Origin: Agrobacterium albertimagni AOL15
Lineage (GTDB): Bacteria > Pseudomonadota > Alphaproteobacteria > Rhizobiales > Rhizobiaceae
Direction: 5' to 3'
Assembly: GCF_000300855.1 (NCBI RefSeq)
Contig: NZ_ALJF01000008.1
Span: 1-64,000 of the forward strand
Length of the DNA stretch: 64,000 bases
Below the pieces are notes generated by a model that was given only the letters and a program-made list of their open reading frames with translations, ran no database searches and was not told the origin of the DNA. The position numbers and the translations under genes were made by a program. This document shows positions 1 through 9,054 of this stretch, piece after piece. Within the stretch, counting starts at the first letter, position 1. Every line of letters starts with the position of its first letter.

Positions 1-249
1 GAGCGGTTCGAGGCGATCACCGAGCGGCACATCCATCAGGACGGTGATCCCTATGGCGTGCTGGGCGTGAAGCCATCGGACGATTTCGCGACGATCCGGA
101 AGCGCTACCGTGCTCTGGCTGCCGAAAATCATCCGGACCGGCTGCATGCCCGTGGCGTGCCCACCGAGTTTCATGCCGTTGCCCATCACCGCATGGCGAA
201 GTTCAACGCCGCCTATTCGGCGATCGAAAAGGCGCGCCGCGCCGCATGA
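1..249 (+). CDS. DnaJ-domain protein, C-terminal part (DjlA/TerB-like), cut by window edge
   Basis: The reading frame is open from base 1, so only the last 82 codons are in the window. The segment is a J domain: it has DPYGVLGV, a helix with Arg/Lys-rich face (IRKRYRAL) and the diagnostic HPD triad in AENHPDRL, followed by a C-terminal helix. J domains stimulate DnaK-type Hsp70 ATPases. A J domain at the very C-terminus, in front of an amidase gene, fits the rhizobial TerB-DnaJ (DjlA/DjiA-like) proteins, but the TerB part lies outside the window so this is inference. Its stop codon overlaps the start of the amidase gene (ATGA), suggesting translational coupling. Confidence 0.85.
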   Translation, partial: ERFEAITERHIHQDGDPYGVLGVKPSDDFATIRKRYRALAAENHPDRLHARGVPTEFHAVAHHRMAKFNAAYSAIEKARRAA

Positions 250-1007
250 CGTCATTCCAGGCCGATTATCGCGGTGCGGAAGTCTCACCGTCGCCCAACC
301 ACAATGAACGGGTGGGCATCGACCGTCCGGACATCCTGCTGCTTCACTACACAGGCATGCCGTCGGCCGAGGGTGCCCAGGCCTGGCTCTGCAATCCCGA
401 AAGCCAGGTGTCGAGCCATTACATCGTGCATGAGGACGGTCGTGTCGTGCAGATGGTGCCGGAAGATCGACGGGCCTGGCACGCCGGCAAGAGTGTCTGG
501 GGCGGAGAGACCGACATCAACTCCCGGTCGATCGGGATCGAGATCGCCAATGCCGGCCATCCCGCCGGGCTTCCGGATTACCCGGATCGGCAGATCGAAA
601 CCGTCATCGAATTGTGTCTCGAATGCGTCAAACGGCACGATATTGCCCCCGAAAGGGTGCTTGCCCACTCCGATGTAGCCCCCATTCGCAAGGTCGATCC
701 CGGTGAAAATTTCCCCTGGGATCGGCTGCATCGGGCAGGGGTCGGGCACTGGGTCGAACCGGCTCCGATCGGCGGCGGACGCTTCTTCCAGCGCGGCGAC
801 CGCGGGCAGCCCGTCGAGGCCCTGCAATCGATGCTGTCGCTCTACGGGTACGGTCTTGAGATTTCTGGTGAATTCTGCCCCCAGACGGAAGGCGTTGTCG
901 CCGCGTTCCAACGGCACTTCCGGCAAGCCAAGGTTGACGGGGTTGCCGATAGCTCGACCATCGAGACCCTACACAAGCTCCTGACCACCCTGCCGCGTTT
1001 CGCCTGA
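246..1007 (+). CDS. N-acetylmuramoyl-L-alanine amidase (Amidase_2 plus peptidoglycan-binding domain)
   Basis: 253 residues. Residues about 25-160 form an Amidase_2 (type 2, AmpD/AmiD-like) zinc amidase: His34 in LLHYTG, His141 in AHSD and Asp151 in KVDPG match the zinc ligands, with Lys149 near the active site. Residues about 175-250 are a PG_binding_1 domain (FQRGDRGQPVEAL ... VVAAFQRHFR). The enzyme should cleave the bond between MurNAc and the stem peptide, in cell-wall turnover or recycling. I see no clear signal peptide, so location (cytoplasm or periplasm) is open; AmpD-like cytosolic activity and AmiD-like envelope activity cannot be told apart here. The start overlaps the upstream stop by 4 bases. 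Confidence 0.9.
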   Translation: MTSFQADYRGAEVSPSPNHNERVGIDRPDILLLHYTGMPSAEGAQAWLCNPESQVSSHYIVHEDGRVVQMVPEDRRAWHAGKSVWGGETDINSRSIGIEIANAGHPAGLPDYPDRQIETVIELCLECVKRHDIAPERVLAHSDVAPIRKVDPGENFPWDRLHRAGVGHWVEPAPIGGGRFFQRGDRGQPVEALQSMLSLYGYGLEISGEFCPQTEGVVAAFQRHFRQAKVDGVADSSTIETLHKLLTTLPRFA

Positions 1008-1264
1008 TTAAGCCACATCCTGCGCTGTTTTTGGACCAACGAAATCAACGCGCGGGAGAGCGATTTGTTGCGGTGCCACAGGAATTCCTCATTGGGCCGC
1101 TCTAAGGGACGGGCTGAACGGCGCTTGAGGTTCGCAGACGGACCTGGCGCAAACATCAACTTGAGAGACCCGGACTGGCGGCCTGACAAGGGCTCGCGGC
1201 GCTGAACTGCGCCCGCTTTGACGCGCGTGGATTCCGGTGGCTCGATTGGAGACTGAACCTTCTC
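1008..1264 (+). other. 257-bp intergenic region with potential hairpins
   Basis: Non-coding between the amidase and transglycosylase genes. Around 1122-1152 the sequence can fold with GCGC and AGGT pairing to ACCT and GCGC, and 1167-1212 is also rich in short complementary G/C blocks. No known riboswitch or sRNA family was recognised. It may be a 5' leader or a small RNA gene; nothing here proves either. Confidence 0.25.
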
Positions 1265-1789
1265 ATGACACGACGACTTGTTGCTGCCGCGGCATGCATT
1301 GCCCTTCTGTTGACTCACGCCCAGTCCGCGCTTGCCGGTAGCGAGGAGCGCCGCTTCAAAAAGCCCCTCAAAACGATTACCCGCGATGCCGGTTATCCGG
1401 CCGCACCCTCCTTCTCTAAAAGCCCCTACAGCGCGATCATCACGAAATATGCGAAGAGCTACGGGGTCCCGGTCGATCTGGCCCATGCCGTCGTTCGCGT
1501 CGAGAGCAATTTCAATCCCAAGGCGCGCGGCAGTGCCGGCGAAGTGGGTCTGATGCAGATCAAGCCGGCGACAGCGCGGGCCATGGGCTATCGCGGCAAT
1601 ACCAAGGGTCTCTACGATCCCGAGACCAATATCCGCTACGGCATGAAGTATCTCTCGATGGCCCATGAGCTGGGTGGCGGCGAGACCTGCGGCACCATCC
1701 TGCGCTACAATGCCGGCCATGGCGCCAAGCGCATGAACCCGATCTCCAAGCGCTATTGCGGCAAGGTTATCGCCTTGATTGGAAACTGA
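1265..1789 (+). CDS. small secreted lytic transglycosylase (SLT domain)
   Basis: 174 residues. Residues 1-24 are a signal peptide (MTRR, hydrophobic stretch, then SALAG), so the product is periplasmic. Residues about 55-165 are a Slt/GEWL-type lysozyme-like domain: Glu80 in VRVESNFNP is the expected catalytic acid, followed by the GLMQIKPATA and RYNAGHG motifs of family 1 transglycosylases. It should cleave the MurNAc-GlcNAc bond of peptidoglycan with formation of a 1,6-anhydro end. It is short, with no extra domains, like the virB1-type or housekeeping small SLTs of rhizobia. It sits with an amidase gene, so the two may serve the same wall-remodelling function. Confidence 0.92.
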   Translation: MTRRLVAAAACIALLLTHAQSALAGSEERRFKKPLKTITRDAGYPAAPSFSKSPYSAIITKYAKSYGVPVDLAHAVVRVESNFNPKARGSAGEVGLMQIKPATARAMGYRGNTKGLYDPETNIRYGMKYLSMAHELGGGETCGTILRYNAGHGAKRMNPISKRYCGKVIALIGN

Positions 1790-1874
1790 GAAAGAGCTGT
1801 GCCCTTGCCGTTCCTGTGACTGGACACGAGGGCTCGTCATGCTATCACCGGACGCAACGTAAGGATGGTGACGC

Positions 1875-3065
1875 ATGATTGAGCGGTTCAAGTCGATAGT
1901 CGTTGGTCGAGGCATGATGGGGGCTGCTGCTGCCCGTTATCTCGCGCTTCAAGGGGATGGCGTCGCCGTCATCGGACCCGACGAGCCGAAGGACTGGGCG
2001 AACCATCACGGCGTATTTGCCAGCCACTACGACGAGGCGCGGATCACCCGGACGATCGATGCGAACCCTGTCTGGGCGAGGCTCGCAAACCGGTCCATCG
2101 CGCGCTACGGCGAGATCGCTGCCGAAAGCGGGATCGACTTTTACGAGGAGGTCGGTTGCCTGATCGTCGGGCCGGAGCGGGGTGGGACGGATCCCTATGT
2201 CTCTCAGGTCGAGAATGCCGCAAGGCAGCTCGGCGTGTCCATCGAGATGCTGTCGGATACAGCACTCAAGGCCCGGTTCCGCTATTTCGATTTCGGCTCG
2301 CAGTGTGAGGGTGTCTACGAGCAGCGGAATGCCGGCTACGTCAATCCGCGCCGGCTGGTCGAGGCTCAGAGCCTTCTTGCCGAAAAGGCCGGCGCCAGGG
2401 TCATCCATCGGACGGCCGTCTCCGTCAGGGAAGAGGACGGTTTCGCCATTGTCACCACAGATGATGGCGCTGTCTATTCGGCCGAGCGCGTGCTGGTGGC
2501 AGCAGGTGGCTTCTCGATCAACGAGAACCTCCTCCCGCGACCGATCGATCTCAAGGTCTTCGGGCGAACCGTGGCCTTCTTCGAAATCCCGGATGAGGAG
2601 CTGGACGCCTATCGCGGCATGCCGTCGCTCATCCATCAGCCGGAAAATCCCGTCGATCACATCTATCTCCTGCCGCCGGTGCGCTATCCGGATGGCAAGA
2701 TCTATCTGAAGATCGGTGGCGATCCGGATGATTTGCAGCTGGAGACAGAGCCGGAGATTCGCGCCTGGTTCCGGCGGGGTGGTCGTCTCACGACGCGCGA
2801 TCACCTGCATCGGATCATCACGCGTCTCGTGCCGTCGCTCGCAGATGCGCCGCTTTCGATGGCGGCCTGCGTCACGTCGTTCACGCCGAAAAATTATCCG
2901 GCCATCGGCTTTGCGAGCGAGCGCATCGCGGTTCTGACCGGCGGCTGTGGTGCAGCGGCCAAGAGTTCCGACGAGATCGGACGTCTCGGTGCCGAGCTTA
3001 TTCAACACGGCCGAATCGTTGACGATGCCTATGGCGACGTCTTCCGGCCAGTGTTCAGAGACTGA
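1875..3065 (+). CDS. FAD-dependent amine oxidoreductase (DAO family, sarcosine oxidase-like)
   Basis: 396 residues. The N-terminus carries a dinucleotide-binding fold with VVGRGMMGAAAARYLA (the GxGxxG FAD motif at residues 11-16). The C-terminal GGCGAAAKSS segment and the ACVTSFTPKNYPAIG block resemble monomeric sarcosine oxidase / N-methyltryptophan oxidase (SolA) proteins, whose cysteine in a CxT(F) context attaches FAD covalently. The probable reaction is oxidation of a secondary amine or N-methyl amino acid in the cytoplasm with release of peroxide. Substrate cannot be deduced. It follows the transglycosylase by 85 bases but is not obviously related in function. Confidence 0.85.
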   Translation: MIERFKSIVVGRGMMGAAAARYLALQGDGVAVIGPDEPKDWANHHGVFASHYDEARITRTIDANPVWARLANRSIARYGEIAAESGIDFYEEVGCLIVGPERGGTDPYVSQVENAARQLGVSIEMLSDTALKARFRYFDFGSQCEGVYEQRNAGYVNPRRLVEAQSLLAEKAGARVIHRTAVSVREEDGFAIVTTDDGAVYSAERVLVAAGGFSINENLLPRPIDLKVFGRTVAFFEIPDEELDAYRGMPSLIHQPENPVDHIYLLPPVRYPDGKIYLKIGGDPDDLQLETEPEIRAWFRRGGRLTTRDHLHRIITRLVPSLADAPLSMAACVTSFTPKNYPAIGFASERIAVLTGGCGAAAKSSDEIGRLGAELIQHGRIVDDAYGDVFRPVFRD

Positions 3066-3143
3066 TTCACCAAAAGCGGCCAAGTGGCCATCCGCGCACG
3101 GTTTTCGTTGGCATTCGGGGCAAGGGTCGGTTAAGGACCCCTT

Positions 3144-3540
3144 GCCAGTTGGCCGGGCAGCCGCGCTTTACCAATGCCGAAAGGCGGTAGGGTGAGGAAA
3201 GTCCGGGCTCCACGGAAACACGGTGCCGGATAACGTCCGGCGAGGGCGACCTCAGGGAAAGTGCCACAGAAAGCAAACCGCCTCGCTTGCGAGGTCAGGG
3301 TGAAAGGGTGGGGTAAGAGCCCACCGCGTCGCTGGCAACAGGGACGGCACGGCAAACCCCACCGGGAGCAAGACCGAATAGGGATGACACGGGTGGTGCG
3401 CAAGCACCGCTACAGCCTGTTTCCGGGCCAGTTATCCGGGTGGGTTGCGCGAGGCAGCGTGCAAACGCTGTCCCAGATGAATGGCTGCCACGTTCCGGGA
3501 AACCGGAGCCATACAGAACCCGGCTTACAGGCCAACTGGC
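3144..3540 (+). ncRNA. rnpB: RNase P RNA, alphaproteobacterial type A
   Basis: The ends pair exactly: GCCAGTTGGC at 3144-3153 with GCCAACTGGC at 3531-3540 (helix P1). The universal GAGGAAAGTCCGGGCTCC block is at 3194-3211, the ACAGAAA core at about 3266-3272, and the 3' part contains the conserved CCCGGCTTACAG just before P1. The size of about 397 bases fits alphaproteobacteria. This is the catalytic RNA that trims tRNA 5' leaders. A pyrimidine-rich stretch after 3541 (AAATTTTCCCTTTT) may end transcription. Its place just upstream of mraZ is common in rhizobia. Confidence 0.97.
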
Positions 3541-3922
3541 AAATTTTCCCTTTTCCGAGTTTTCGGCGAACCACCTGAAATCACAGGGGGAACGCTTTTA
3601 TGTGCCGCAGATCACGTTCACGGCAACCGGCTGCGAAAAGGCGTCGGAAAACAGCGGTTTCTAACCATTCGTTAAGCTTAACCGCCTATCAATGTTTGAA
3701 TCGCGGAAGAGGTTCATCCCGGCCATTCCCATTGACGCCCATATTGTCCCATGGTATCCCAATTGCATGCCGTTGCGGGGGTCGTTTCATCCCCGAAATC
3801 TCGCGAATCAGATGCTTCCCCTCGTCTTTCGGGCGGAGGTGTCGCGGGTTCGACGGTTGGCGTAATCAGGTGTGTTCCGGGGTCTCTGATCGGCCCTGCA
3901 TCCAAGGGGAGGTCGGTTGTCA
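3541..3922 (+). promoter_or_regulatory. control region of the division/cell-wall (dcw) cluster
   Basis: Non-coding stretch of 382 bases between rnpB and mraZ. It contains a CtrA-like near match CTAA-N7-TTAA at 3661-3675, and an array of four CCCA boxes at exact 10-bp spacing at 3728-3761 (listed separately). The small open frames within it have no ribosome-binding site or recognisable product. The promoter itself was not located with confidence. Confidence 0.6.
3728..3761. promoter_or_regulatory. probable MraZ operator: four 10-bp-spaced TGGG boxes
   Basis: CCCA occurs at 3728-3731, 3738-3741, 3748-3751 and 3758-3761, a perfect 10-bp period; on the other strand these are four TGGG boxes with six-base spacers. 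MraZ is known to bind tandem TGGG-type direct repeats in its own promoter as an oligomeric ring and to repress the dcw cluster. The array lies 165 bases upstream of the mraZ start. That it is the autoregulatory site is inference from position and motif. Confidence 0.75.
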
Positions 3923-3925
3923 GTG

Positions 3926-4363
3926 ATGAGCCGCTTCCTGTCCAACGCGACAAACAGGATCGATGCGAAGGGGCGGGTTTCCGTCCCTGCGGCGTTTCGC
4001 GCCGTGCTGGTGCAGCGCGGAATTCAGGAGCTTTATTGTCTCCAGGATTTCGTCTATCCGGCGGTCAATATCGGTGGTCCGGATCTGCTCGAGCGGTACG
4101 AGCGGAAGATGGCGGCCGAGGATCCCTTCGCGTTGGAGGCGAACGAGATGTCGCTGTTGCTTCATGGTGGCGGCGTCTTTGCGCGACTCGATGCCGAAGG
4201 GCGATTGGCGGTGACGGATTTCATCCGGGATTTCACGGGGATTTCCTCGGAGGTCTGTTTCGTCGGTCGTTCGGATCATTTTCAGGTGTGGCAACCGCAG
4301 GCGTTTCACGAGGCGCAGGCGCGAGCCAGAGAGGTGGTCAGGCAGCGGGGCCTGCGCACCTAG
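3926..4363 (+). CDS. mraZ: MraZ transcriptional regulator / nucleoid-associated protein
   Basis: 145 residues from ATG at 3926; GTG at 3923 and TTG at 3917 are in frame, but the strong AAGGGGAGGT site at 3904-3913 favours 3923 or 3926. It has two AbrB-like/SpoVT beta-hairpin repeats: [22 protein letters not shown] near the N-terminus and [18 protein letters not shown] in the middle, each with the DxxGR signature. MraZ forms a ring that binds repeated boxes in front of its own gene and represses the division and wall cluster. It leads the cluster here, 17 bases before rsmH. Confidence 0.96.
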   Translation: MSRFLSNATNRIDAKGRVSVPAAFRAVLVQRGIQELYCLQDFVYPAVNIGGPDLLERYERKMAAEDPFALEANEMSLLLHGGGVFARLDAEGRLAVTDFIRDFTGISSEVCFVGRSDHFQVWQPQAFHEAQARAREVVRQRGLRT

Positions 4364-4380
4364 AAAGACGGGGAAACGGA

Positions 4381-5406
4381 ATGGCGGCGAACTTTGGCGA
4401 AGGTTTTTCCGATGCCGATGGCGGACCGGTTCGCCACATTCCGGTTCTTCTTTCGGAGGTCCTGCAGTCGCTTGACCCCGAGCCCGGCAAAGTCATTCTC
4501 GACGGTACCTTCGGTGCGGGTGGTTACACCTCAGCCATCCTCGGCAAGGGTGCCGATGTCATTGCGCTCGACCGCGATCCCAACGCCATTGCCGGCGGCA
4601 AGGAACTGGTCGAGTCGAGCGGTGGGCGGCTCGTCCTTCATCACACGGAATTCTCCAATCTCGCCGAGTTCGCGCCGGAAGGCGGTCTCGACGGCGTCGT
4701 GCTCGATATCGGCGTGTCCTCGATGCAGATCGACGAGGCCGAGCGCGGCTTCTCGTTCCAGCGCAACGGCCCGCTCGACATGCGCATGGCAGTCTCCGGC
4801 GTTTCTGCTGCCGATGTGGTCAACCGCGCCAAGGTGTCCGATCTGATCCGAATCTTCGGCTTCCTGGGCGAAGAGAAGCATGCAGGGCGTATTGCCCGCG
4901 CCATCGAGAAGCGCCGCGCGCTCGAGCCTTTCCAGACGACGCGCGAACTCGCCAACCTCATCGAGACCGTCAATCCGCGCAAGGCCAAGGACAAGATCCA
5001 TCCGGCAACGCGCGTCTTCCAGGCGCTTCGCATCTATGTCAACGACGAGCTCGGGGAACTGGCGCAGGCGCTGTTTGCGGCGGAGCGGTCGCTCAAGCCC
5101 GGCGGTCGCCTTGTTGTCGTGACCTTCCACTCGCTCGAGGATCGCATCGTCAAGAAATTCTTCTCCGAACGGTCCGGCAAGGCGTCAGGCTCGCGCCATC
5201 TTCCCATGGTCGAAGCGCGACCGGCAACCTTCGAACCGGTCGGCAAGGGCATGGTGGCAGCCAGCGAGGAAGAGGCGGAGATGAACCCCCGCGCCCGTTC
5301 CGCGAAGCTGCGCGCCGGTATCCGCACCTCGGCACCCGCCGAGCGGGCCGACATGTCGATCTTCGATCTGCCTGACCTTGCCACTCTCGAAAAGATCGGA
5401 GGCTGA
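4381..5406 (+). CDS. rsmH: 16S rRNA (cytosine1402-N4)-methyltransferase
   Basis: 341 residues from ATG 4381, preceded by GGGGAAACGGA. Longer in-frame starts lie inside mraZ and are not credible. The N-terminus [13 protein letters not shown] and [13 protein letters not shown] (SAM-binding loop) are typical RsmH (MraW) motifs, followed by DRDPNA and [11 protein letters not shown], and the C-terminal [13 protein letters not shown] block. It methylates N4 of C1402 in the ribosomal P-site region of 16S rRNA. It is second in the dcw cluster as in most bacteria. Confidence 0.97.
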   Translation: MAANFGEGFSDADGGPVRHIPVLLSEVLQSLDPEPGKVILDGTFGAGGYTSAILGKGADVIALDRDPNAIAGGKELVESSGGRLVLHHTEFSNLAEFAPEGGLDGVVLDIGVSSMQIDEAERGFSFQRNGPLDMRMAVSGVSAADVVNRAKVSDLIRIFGFLGEEKHAGRIARAIEKRRALEPFQTTRELANLIETVNPRKAKDKIHPATRVFQALRIYVNDELGELAQALFAAERSLKPGGRLVVVTFHSLEDRIVKKFFSERSGKASGSRHLPMVEARPATFEPVGKGMVAASEEEAEMNPRARSAKLRAGIRTSAPAERADMSIFDLPDLATLEKIGG

Positions 5407-5408
5407 CA

Positions 5409-5795
5409 GTGCTGAGAACCTTCGACTTCCTGATGATCGGAGCCATGCTGGCCGCAGCCACCGTGACCTACCAGATCAAACACAACACGGATAACAAGGC
5501 GGCCGAAGTCCGCCGCCTCGAGGCCGAAATCAAGCTGGAGAAGGATACGATCGACCTCCTCAAGGCCGACAAGGCGCTGCTCACCCAGCCGAACAGGCTC
5601 GAGCGCCTGGTTCAGGCCTATGCCGCCGAGCTGCAGCTGGTCCCGACTGAGCCCAGCCAGTTGGCGCGGCCGATGGAGCTTCCCATGCTCAAGGATCAGT
5701 TGCCTGTGCCGGAAGGCGAAGAGGGGCCGGTGAGCGCTGAAGCGCCCTCGGATCCCATCAAGGACCTTATCACGACAGGATCGGTGGACCGCTGA
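5409..5795 (+). CDS. ftsL: cell division protein FtsL
   Basis: 128 residues from GTG at 5409, two bases after the rsmH stop. One membrane helix near the N-terminus (residues about 6-22, FLMIGAMLAAATVTYQI) is followed by a leucine/charged coiled coil (residues about 32-60, RRLEAEIKLEKDTIDLLK) and a Pro-rich tail. FtsL is a bitopic periplasmic-coil protein that complexes with FtsB and FtsQ and activates FtsWI. The sequence family is poorly conserved, so the call rests on topology, size and position between rsmH and ftsI. Its TGA overlaps the ftsI ATG (TGATG). Confidence 0.9.
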   Translation: MLRTFDFLMIGAMLAAATVTYQIKHNTDNKAAEVRRLEAEIKLEKDTIDLLKADKALLTQPNRLERLVQAYAAELQLVPTEPSQLARPMELPMLKDQLPVPEGEEGPVSAEAPSDPIKDLITTGSVDR

Positions 5796-7540
5796 TGACT
5801 TTTCTTTCGCGAATCATGCTGCTGAAGAGCCAAGCGCATTTCTCGACCGATGTGCAGCGCGGCGGTGCCGTGGTGAACGGGGCGACCTTCAAGGGCACCG
5901 GCAAACGCAAGTCAGAGATGGCCAAGACCCGCGTCGGTCTGATGATCGCGACTTTCTGCGTCGCCTATGCCGTCATCGGCGGACGTCTAGTGCAATATGG
6001 TCATGCGCAGCCTGAAACCGTCTCCAGCATCCTGCCGGCCGACCGCCTGATGGCTTCGCGCCCGGATATCCTCGACCGCAATGGCGAAGTGCTCGCGACC
6101 GATATCCGCACCGTTTCGCTGTTTGCCGAACCCCACAAGATCGTCGATGCGGACGAGGCGGTCGAGCGCTTGGCGACCGTTTTGAAGGATCTCGACGTTC
6201 GCGACACGTATCGCAAGCTTTCGTCGAATTCGCGTTTCCAGTGGTTGCGCCGTCAGCTGACCCCGAAGCAGCAGAGCCAGATCCTCGCGCTCGGCATTCC
6301 CGGTATCGGTTTTCGTCCGGAGAAGCGGCGCTTCTATCCGGGCGGCGCGACGGCCTCGCATATCGTCGGCTACGTCAATATCGACAATCGCGGCATGGCC
6401 GGGATGGAGCGCTATATCGACAGTCAGGGCATGGCCGATCTGAGGGCGCTCGGCATGACCAGCGACACGCCTTTGGAGCCCGTTCAGCTGTCGGTCGACA
6501 TCCGGGTTCAGAATATCCTGCGTGATGCGCTGGTCACGGCGGTCACCAAGTATGAGGCAATCGCGGCCGGGGCGGTGGTGCTCGACGTGCATACCGGTGA
6601 AGTCGTGGCGATGTCTTCGATCCCCGATTTCGACCCGAATCGGCCTCAGGAGGGCGCGCAGGAGGGCTGGATGAACCGGATGACGAACGGCACGTTCGAA
6701 ATGGGTTCGACCTTTAAGACCTTCACGACCGCCATGGCGCTCGATTCGGGCAAGGTCACGATGAAGGACAGCTTCGACGCGCGCTATCCGATCCGAATCG
6801 GTCGCTTCACGATCAAGGATTTCCACGGCAAGCACCGCGTCCTGACCGTTCCGGAAATCTTCCAGTACTCGTCCAATATCGGCACGGCCCGCATGGCCGA
6901 AGTGGTCGGCACGACGGCGCACCAGGAATTCCTGACGCGAATCGGGCTTTTGACCAAGCTGGAAACTGAGCTACCCGAGGTGAAGACGCCGTCGCAGCCG
7001 CGTGAATGGAAGCAGATCAATTCGATTACCATCTCGTTCGGCCACGGGGTCTCGACTACGCCCTTGCAGACGGCTGTCTCTGCGGCTGCCCTGGTCAACG
7101 GAGGCAAGCTGATCCCTCCGACCTTCCTGACCCGCACGCACGAACAGGCTGAAGAAATTGCGCAGGTCGTGATCAAGAAGCAGACGAGCGACGATATCCG
7201 CCATCTGTTCTGGCTGAACGGCAAGAGCGGCTCGGGCCGGCATGCGCTCGTCGAAGGCTTCGATGTCGGCGGCAAGACTGGGACGGCAGAAAAGGTGGTC
7301 AATGGACGCTATTCGAGCGACCAGAACTTCAACTCTTATGTCGCCGCCTTCCCGATCGAAAACCCGCAATATCTCGTACTGAGCTTCATCGACGCGCCGA
7401 AGACGGGCGAGGGCGGTGGTCGGACCGCCGGTCTGACGGCCGCACCGATCGTTGGCGAGATCATCCGCAGAAGCGCCGCAATTCTTGGTGTAGAACCCAA
7501 ATACGGGGAAGACGGCTCAGCGTTGCTCGTCTCTTATTGA
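5795..7540 (+). CDS. ftsI: septal peptidoglycan transpeptidase FtsI (PBP3)
   Basis: 581 residues. A cytoplasmic N-terminus of about 45 residues is followed by one membrane helix (about 47-66, [17 protein letters not shown]), a PBP dimerisation region with [13 protein letters not shown], and the transpeptidase domain. Active-site motifs are Ser305-xx-Lys308 in GSTFKTF, Ser359-x-Asn361 in YSSNIG, and Lys494-Thr-Gly in GKTGTAEK. It cross-links septal peptidoglycan made by FtsW and is the target of beta-lactams. The N-terminus with the basic [11 protein letters not shown] stretch is cytoplasmic. It overlaps ftsL by one base. Confidence 0.97.
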   Translation: MTFLSRIMLLKSQAHFSTDVQRGGAVVNGATFKGTGKRKSEMAKTRVGLMIATFCVAYAVIGGRLVQYGHAQPETVSSILPADRLMASRPDILDRNGEVLATDIRTVSLFAEPHKIVDADEAVERLATVLKDLDVRDTYRKLSSNSRFQWLRRQLTPKQQSQILALGIPGIGFRPEKRRFYPGGATASHIVGYVNIDNRGMAGMERYIDSQGMADLRALGMTSDTPLEPVQLSVDIRVQNILRDALVTAVTKYEAIAAGAVVLDVHTGEVVAMSSIPDFDPNRPQEGAQEGWMNRMTNGTFEMGSTFKTFTTAMALDSGKVTMKDSFDARYPIRIGRFTIKDFHGKHRVLTVPEIFQYSSNIGTARMAEVVGTTAHQEFLTRIGLLTKLETELPEVKTPSQPREWKQINSITISFGHGVSTTPLQTAVSAAALVNGGKLIPPTFLTRTHEQAEEIAQVVIKKQTSDDIRHLFWLNGKSGSGRHALVEGFDVGGKTGTAEKVVNGRYSSDQNFNSYVAAFPIENPQYLVLSFIDAPKTGEGGGRTAGLTAAPIVGEIIRRSAAILGVEPKYGEDGSALLVSY

Positions 7541-7599
7541 TCAGATCGACTACAGGCGGGGCGATTCGCGCAACTTGCCCCTCAAGGATGGACTGCAAA

Positions 7600-9054
7600 A
7601 TGCTTTTGGGTGGACTGGCCGGCGAGGAGTTTGGGGAACAGGTGGCAGCCAGTGGCGCTGCAGACGTCGAGGTTCGCGGACTTTCCGCCGATAGCCGCAG
7701 GGTGGAGCCTGGCACCGTGTTCTTCGCGCTGTCCGGTTCCAAGGCCGATGGTTCGGCCTATGTCGCACAGGCGGTTGAAAAGGGCGCCGTCGCTGTCGTC
7801 GCCTCGCATGCACTCGACGCGACTGTACCGGTCGTCATCGTCGATCATCCGCGTCGCTTCCTCGCACTGGCCGCAGCCCGCCTTGTCGGGCGCCAGCCTC
7901 AAACGATGGTCGCGGTGACCGGCACGGCCGGAAAGACTTCTGTCGCCTCCTTTACCCGCCAGATCTGGGCCGAAGCCGGCCATGCCGCCGCCCAGATCGG
8001 AACGACGGGCGTGATTTCGCCGAAACGCAACGATTACGGTTCGCTGACGACGCCCGATCCGCTGGCCCTTCACACGCTTCTTGGCGAACTTGCCGATGAG
8101 GGCGTGACCCATGCTGCGATGGAAGCCTCCAGCCATGGCCTCGACCAGAGCCGACTCGACGGCGTCGCCCTGTCGGCTGCCGGCTTTACCAATCTCGGCC
8201 GCGACCACATGGACTATCATCCGACCATGGAAGACTACATGGCGGCCAAGATGCGGCTCTTCGATACGCTGCTGCCGAAGGGCGCGCCAGCGGTCATCTT
8301 TGCCGACGATGCCTGGTCGGACGAAGCGATCCGGGTCGCCAAGGCCTGCGGCCACGATGTGCGCACGGTCGGCCGCAAGGGTGATTTCCTCAGCCTCAAG
8401 CGGGTCGAGCATTTCCGCCACAAGCAGGTCGCCGAAGTCCATCATGCTGGCGAAATCTACGAGGTTCACATTCCGCTCGCCGGCGATTTCCAGATCGCCA
8501 ATGCGCTTGTGTCCGCTGGCCTCGCGATCTCGACCGGCGTTGCACCGGCCGTGGCGTTGAAGGCGCTGGAACATCTGAAGGGTGCCTCCGGCCGCCTCGA
8601 ACTGGTCGGCCAGACCAAGGCCGGTGCGCTCGCCTATGTCGACTACGCGCACAAGCCGGAAGCCCTTGAAAATGTGCTGACTTCGGTTCGCCCTTTCACG
8701 ACCGGTCGAGTGATCGTCGTGTTCGGCTGTGGCGGAGACCGCGACAAGGGCAAGCGACCGATCATGGGCGAGATCGCCTCGCGGCTCGCAGACATCACCA
8801 TCGTTACCGACGACAATCCGCGCTCCGAAGTGCCGGCGACCATCCGTTCCGAGATCATGGCGGCAACGCCCAAGGGTATCGAAATCGGCGACCGTGCCCA
8901 GGCCATCCGGGCGGGTGTCGCGATGATGTCGACCGGGGACACGCTGATCGTTGCGGGCAAGGGGCATGAGGAAGGACAGACGGTCGGAACCGAGACGCAT
9001 GCGTTCTCGGACCATCACGAAGTCCGCAAAGCCTTGGAGGAGTTCGACCGTTGA
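7600..9054 (+). CDS. murE: UDP-MurNAc-L-Ala-D-Glu:meso-diaminopimelate ligase
   Basis: 484 residues from ATG 7600, chosen because AAGGATGG at 7584-7591 has good spacing; ATG 7588 and TTG 7537 are upstream in frame. The ATP loop GTAGKTS is at residues 108-114. The DNPR motif at 405-408 is the signature of enzymes that add meso-diaminopimelate rather than lysine, which fits a Gram-negative wall. The C-terminal GHEEGQ block is also typical. It adds the third residue of the stem peptide in the cytoplasm. Its stop overlaps the TTG start of murF. Confidence 0.95.
   Translation: MLLGGLAGEEFGEQVAASGAADVEVRGLSADSRRVEPGTVFFALSGSKADGSAYVAQAVEKGAVAVVASHALDATVPVVIVDHPRRFLALAAARLVGRQPQTMVAVTGTAGKTSVASFTRQIWAEAGHAAAQIGTTGVISPKRNDYGSLTTPDPLALHTLLGELADEGVTHAAMEASSHGLDQSRLDGVALSAAGFTNLGRDHMDYHPTMEDYMAAKMRLFDTLLPKGAPAVIFADDAWSDEAIRVAKACGHDVRTVGRKGDFLSLKRVEHFRHKQVAEVHHAGEIYEVHIPLAGDFQIANALVSAGLAISTGVAPAVALKALEHLKGASGRLELVGQTKAGALAYVDYAHKPEALENVLTSVRPFTTGRVIVVFGCGGDRDKGKRPIMGEIASRLADITIVTDDNPRSEVPATIRSEIMAATPKGIEIGDRAQAIRAGVAMMSTGDTLIVAGKGHEEGQTVGTETHAFSDHHEVRKALEEFDR

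Noticed and set aside
3261..3578. Small open frames in 3261-3664
   Set aside because: They lie over the RNase P RNA gene and its 3' flank.
3751..4380. N-terminal extension of rsmH through mraZ
   Set aside because: Overlaps mraZ entirely; RsmH starts with its usual motif soon after ATG 4381, which has an upstream purine-rich site.
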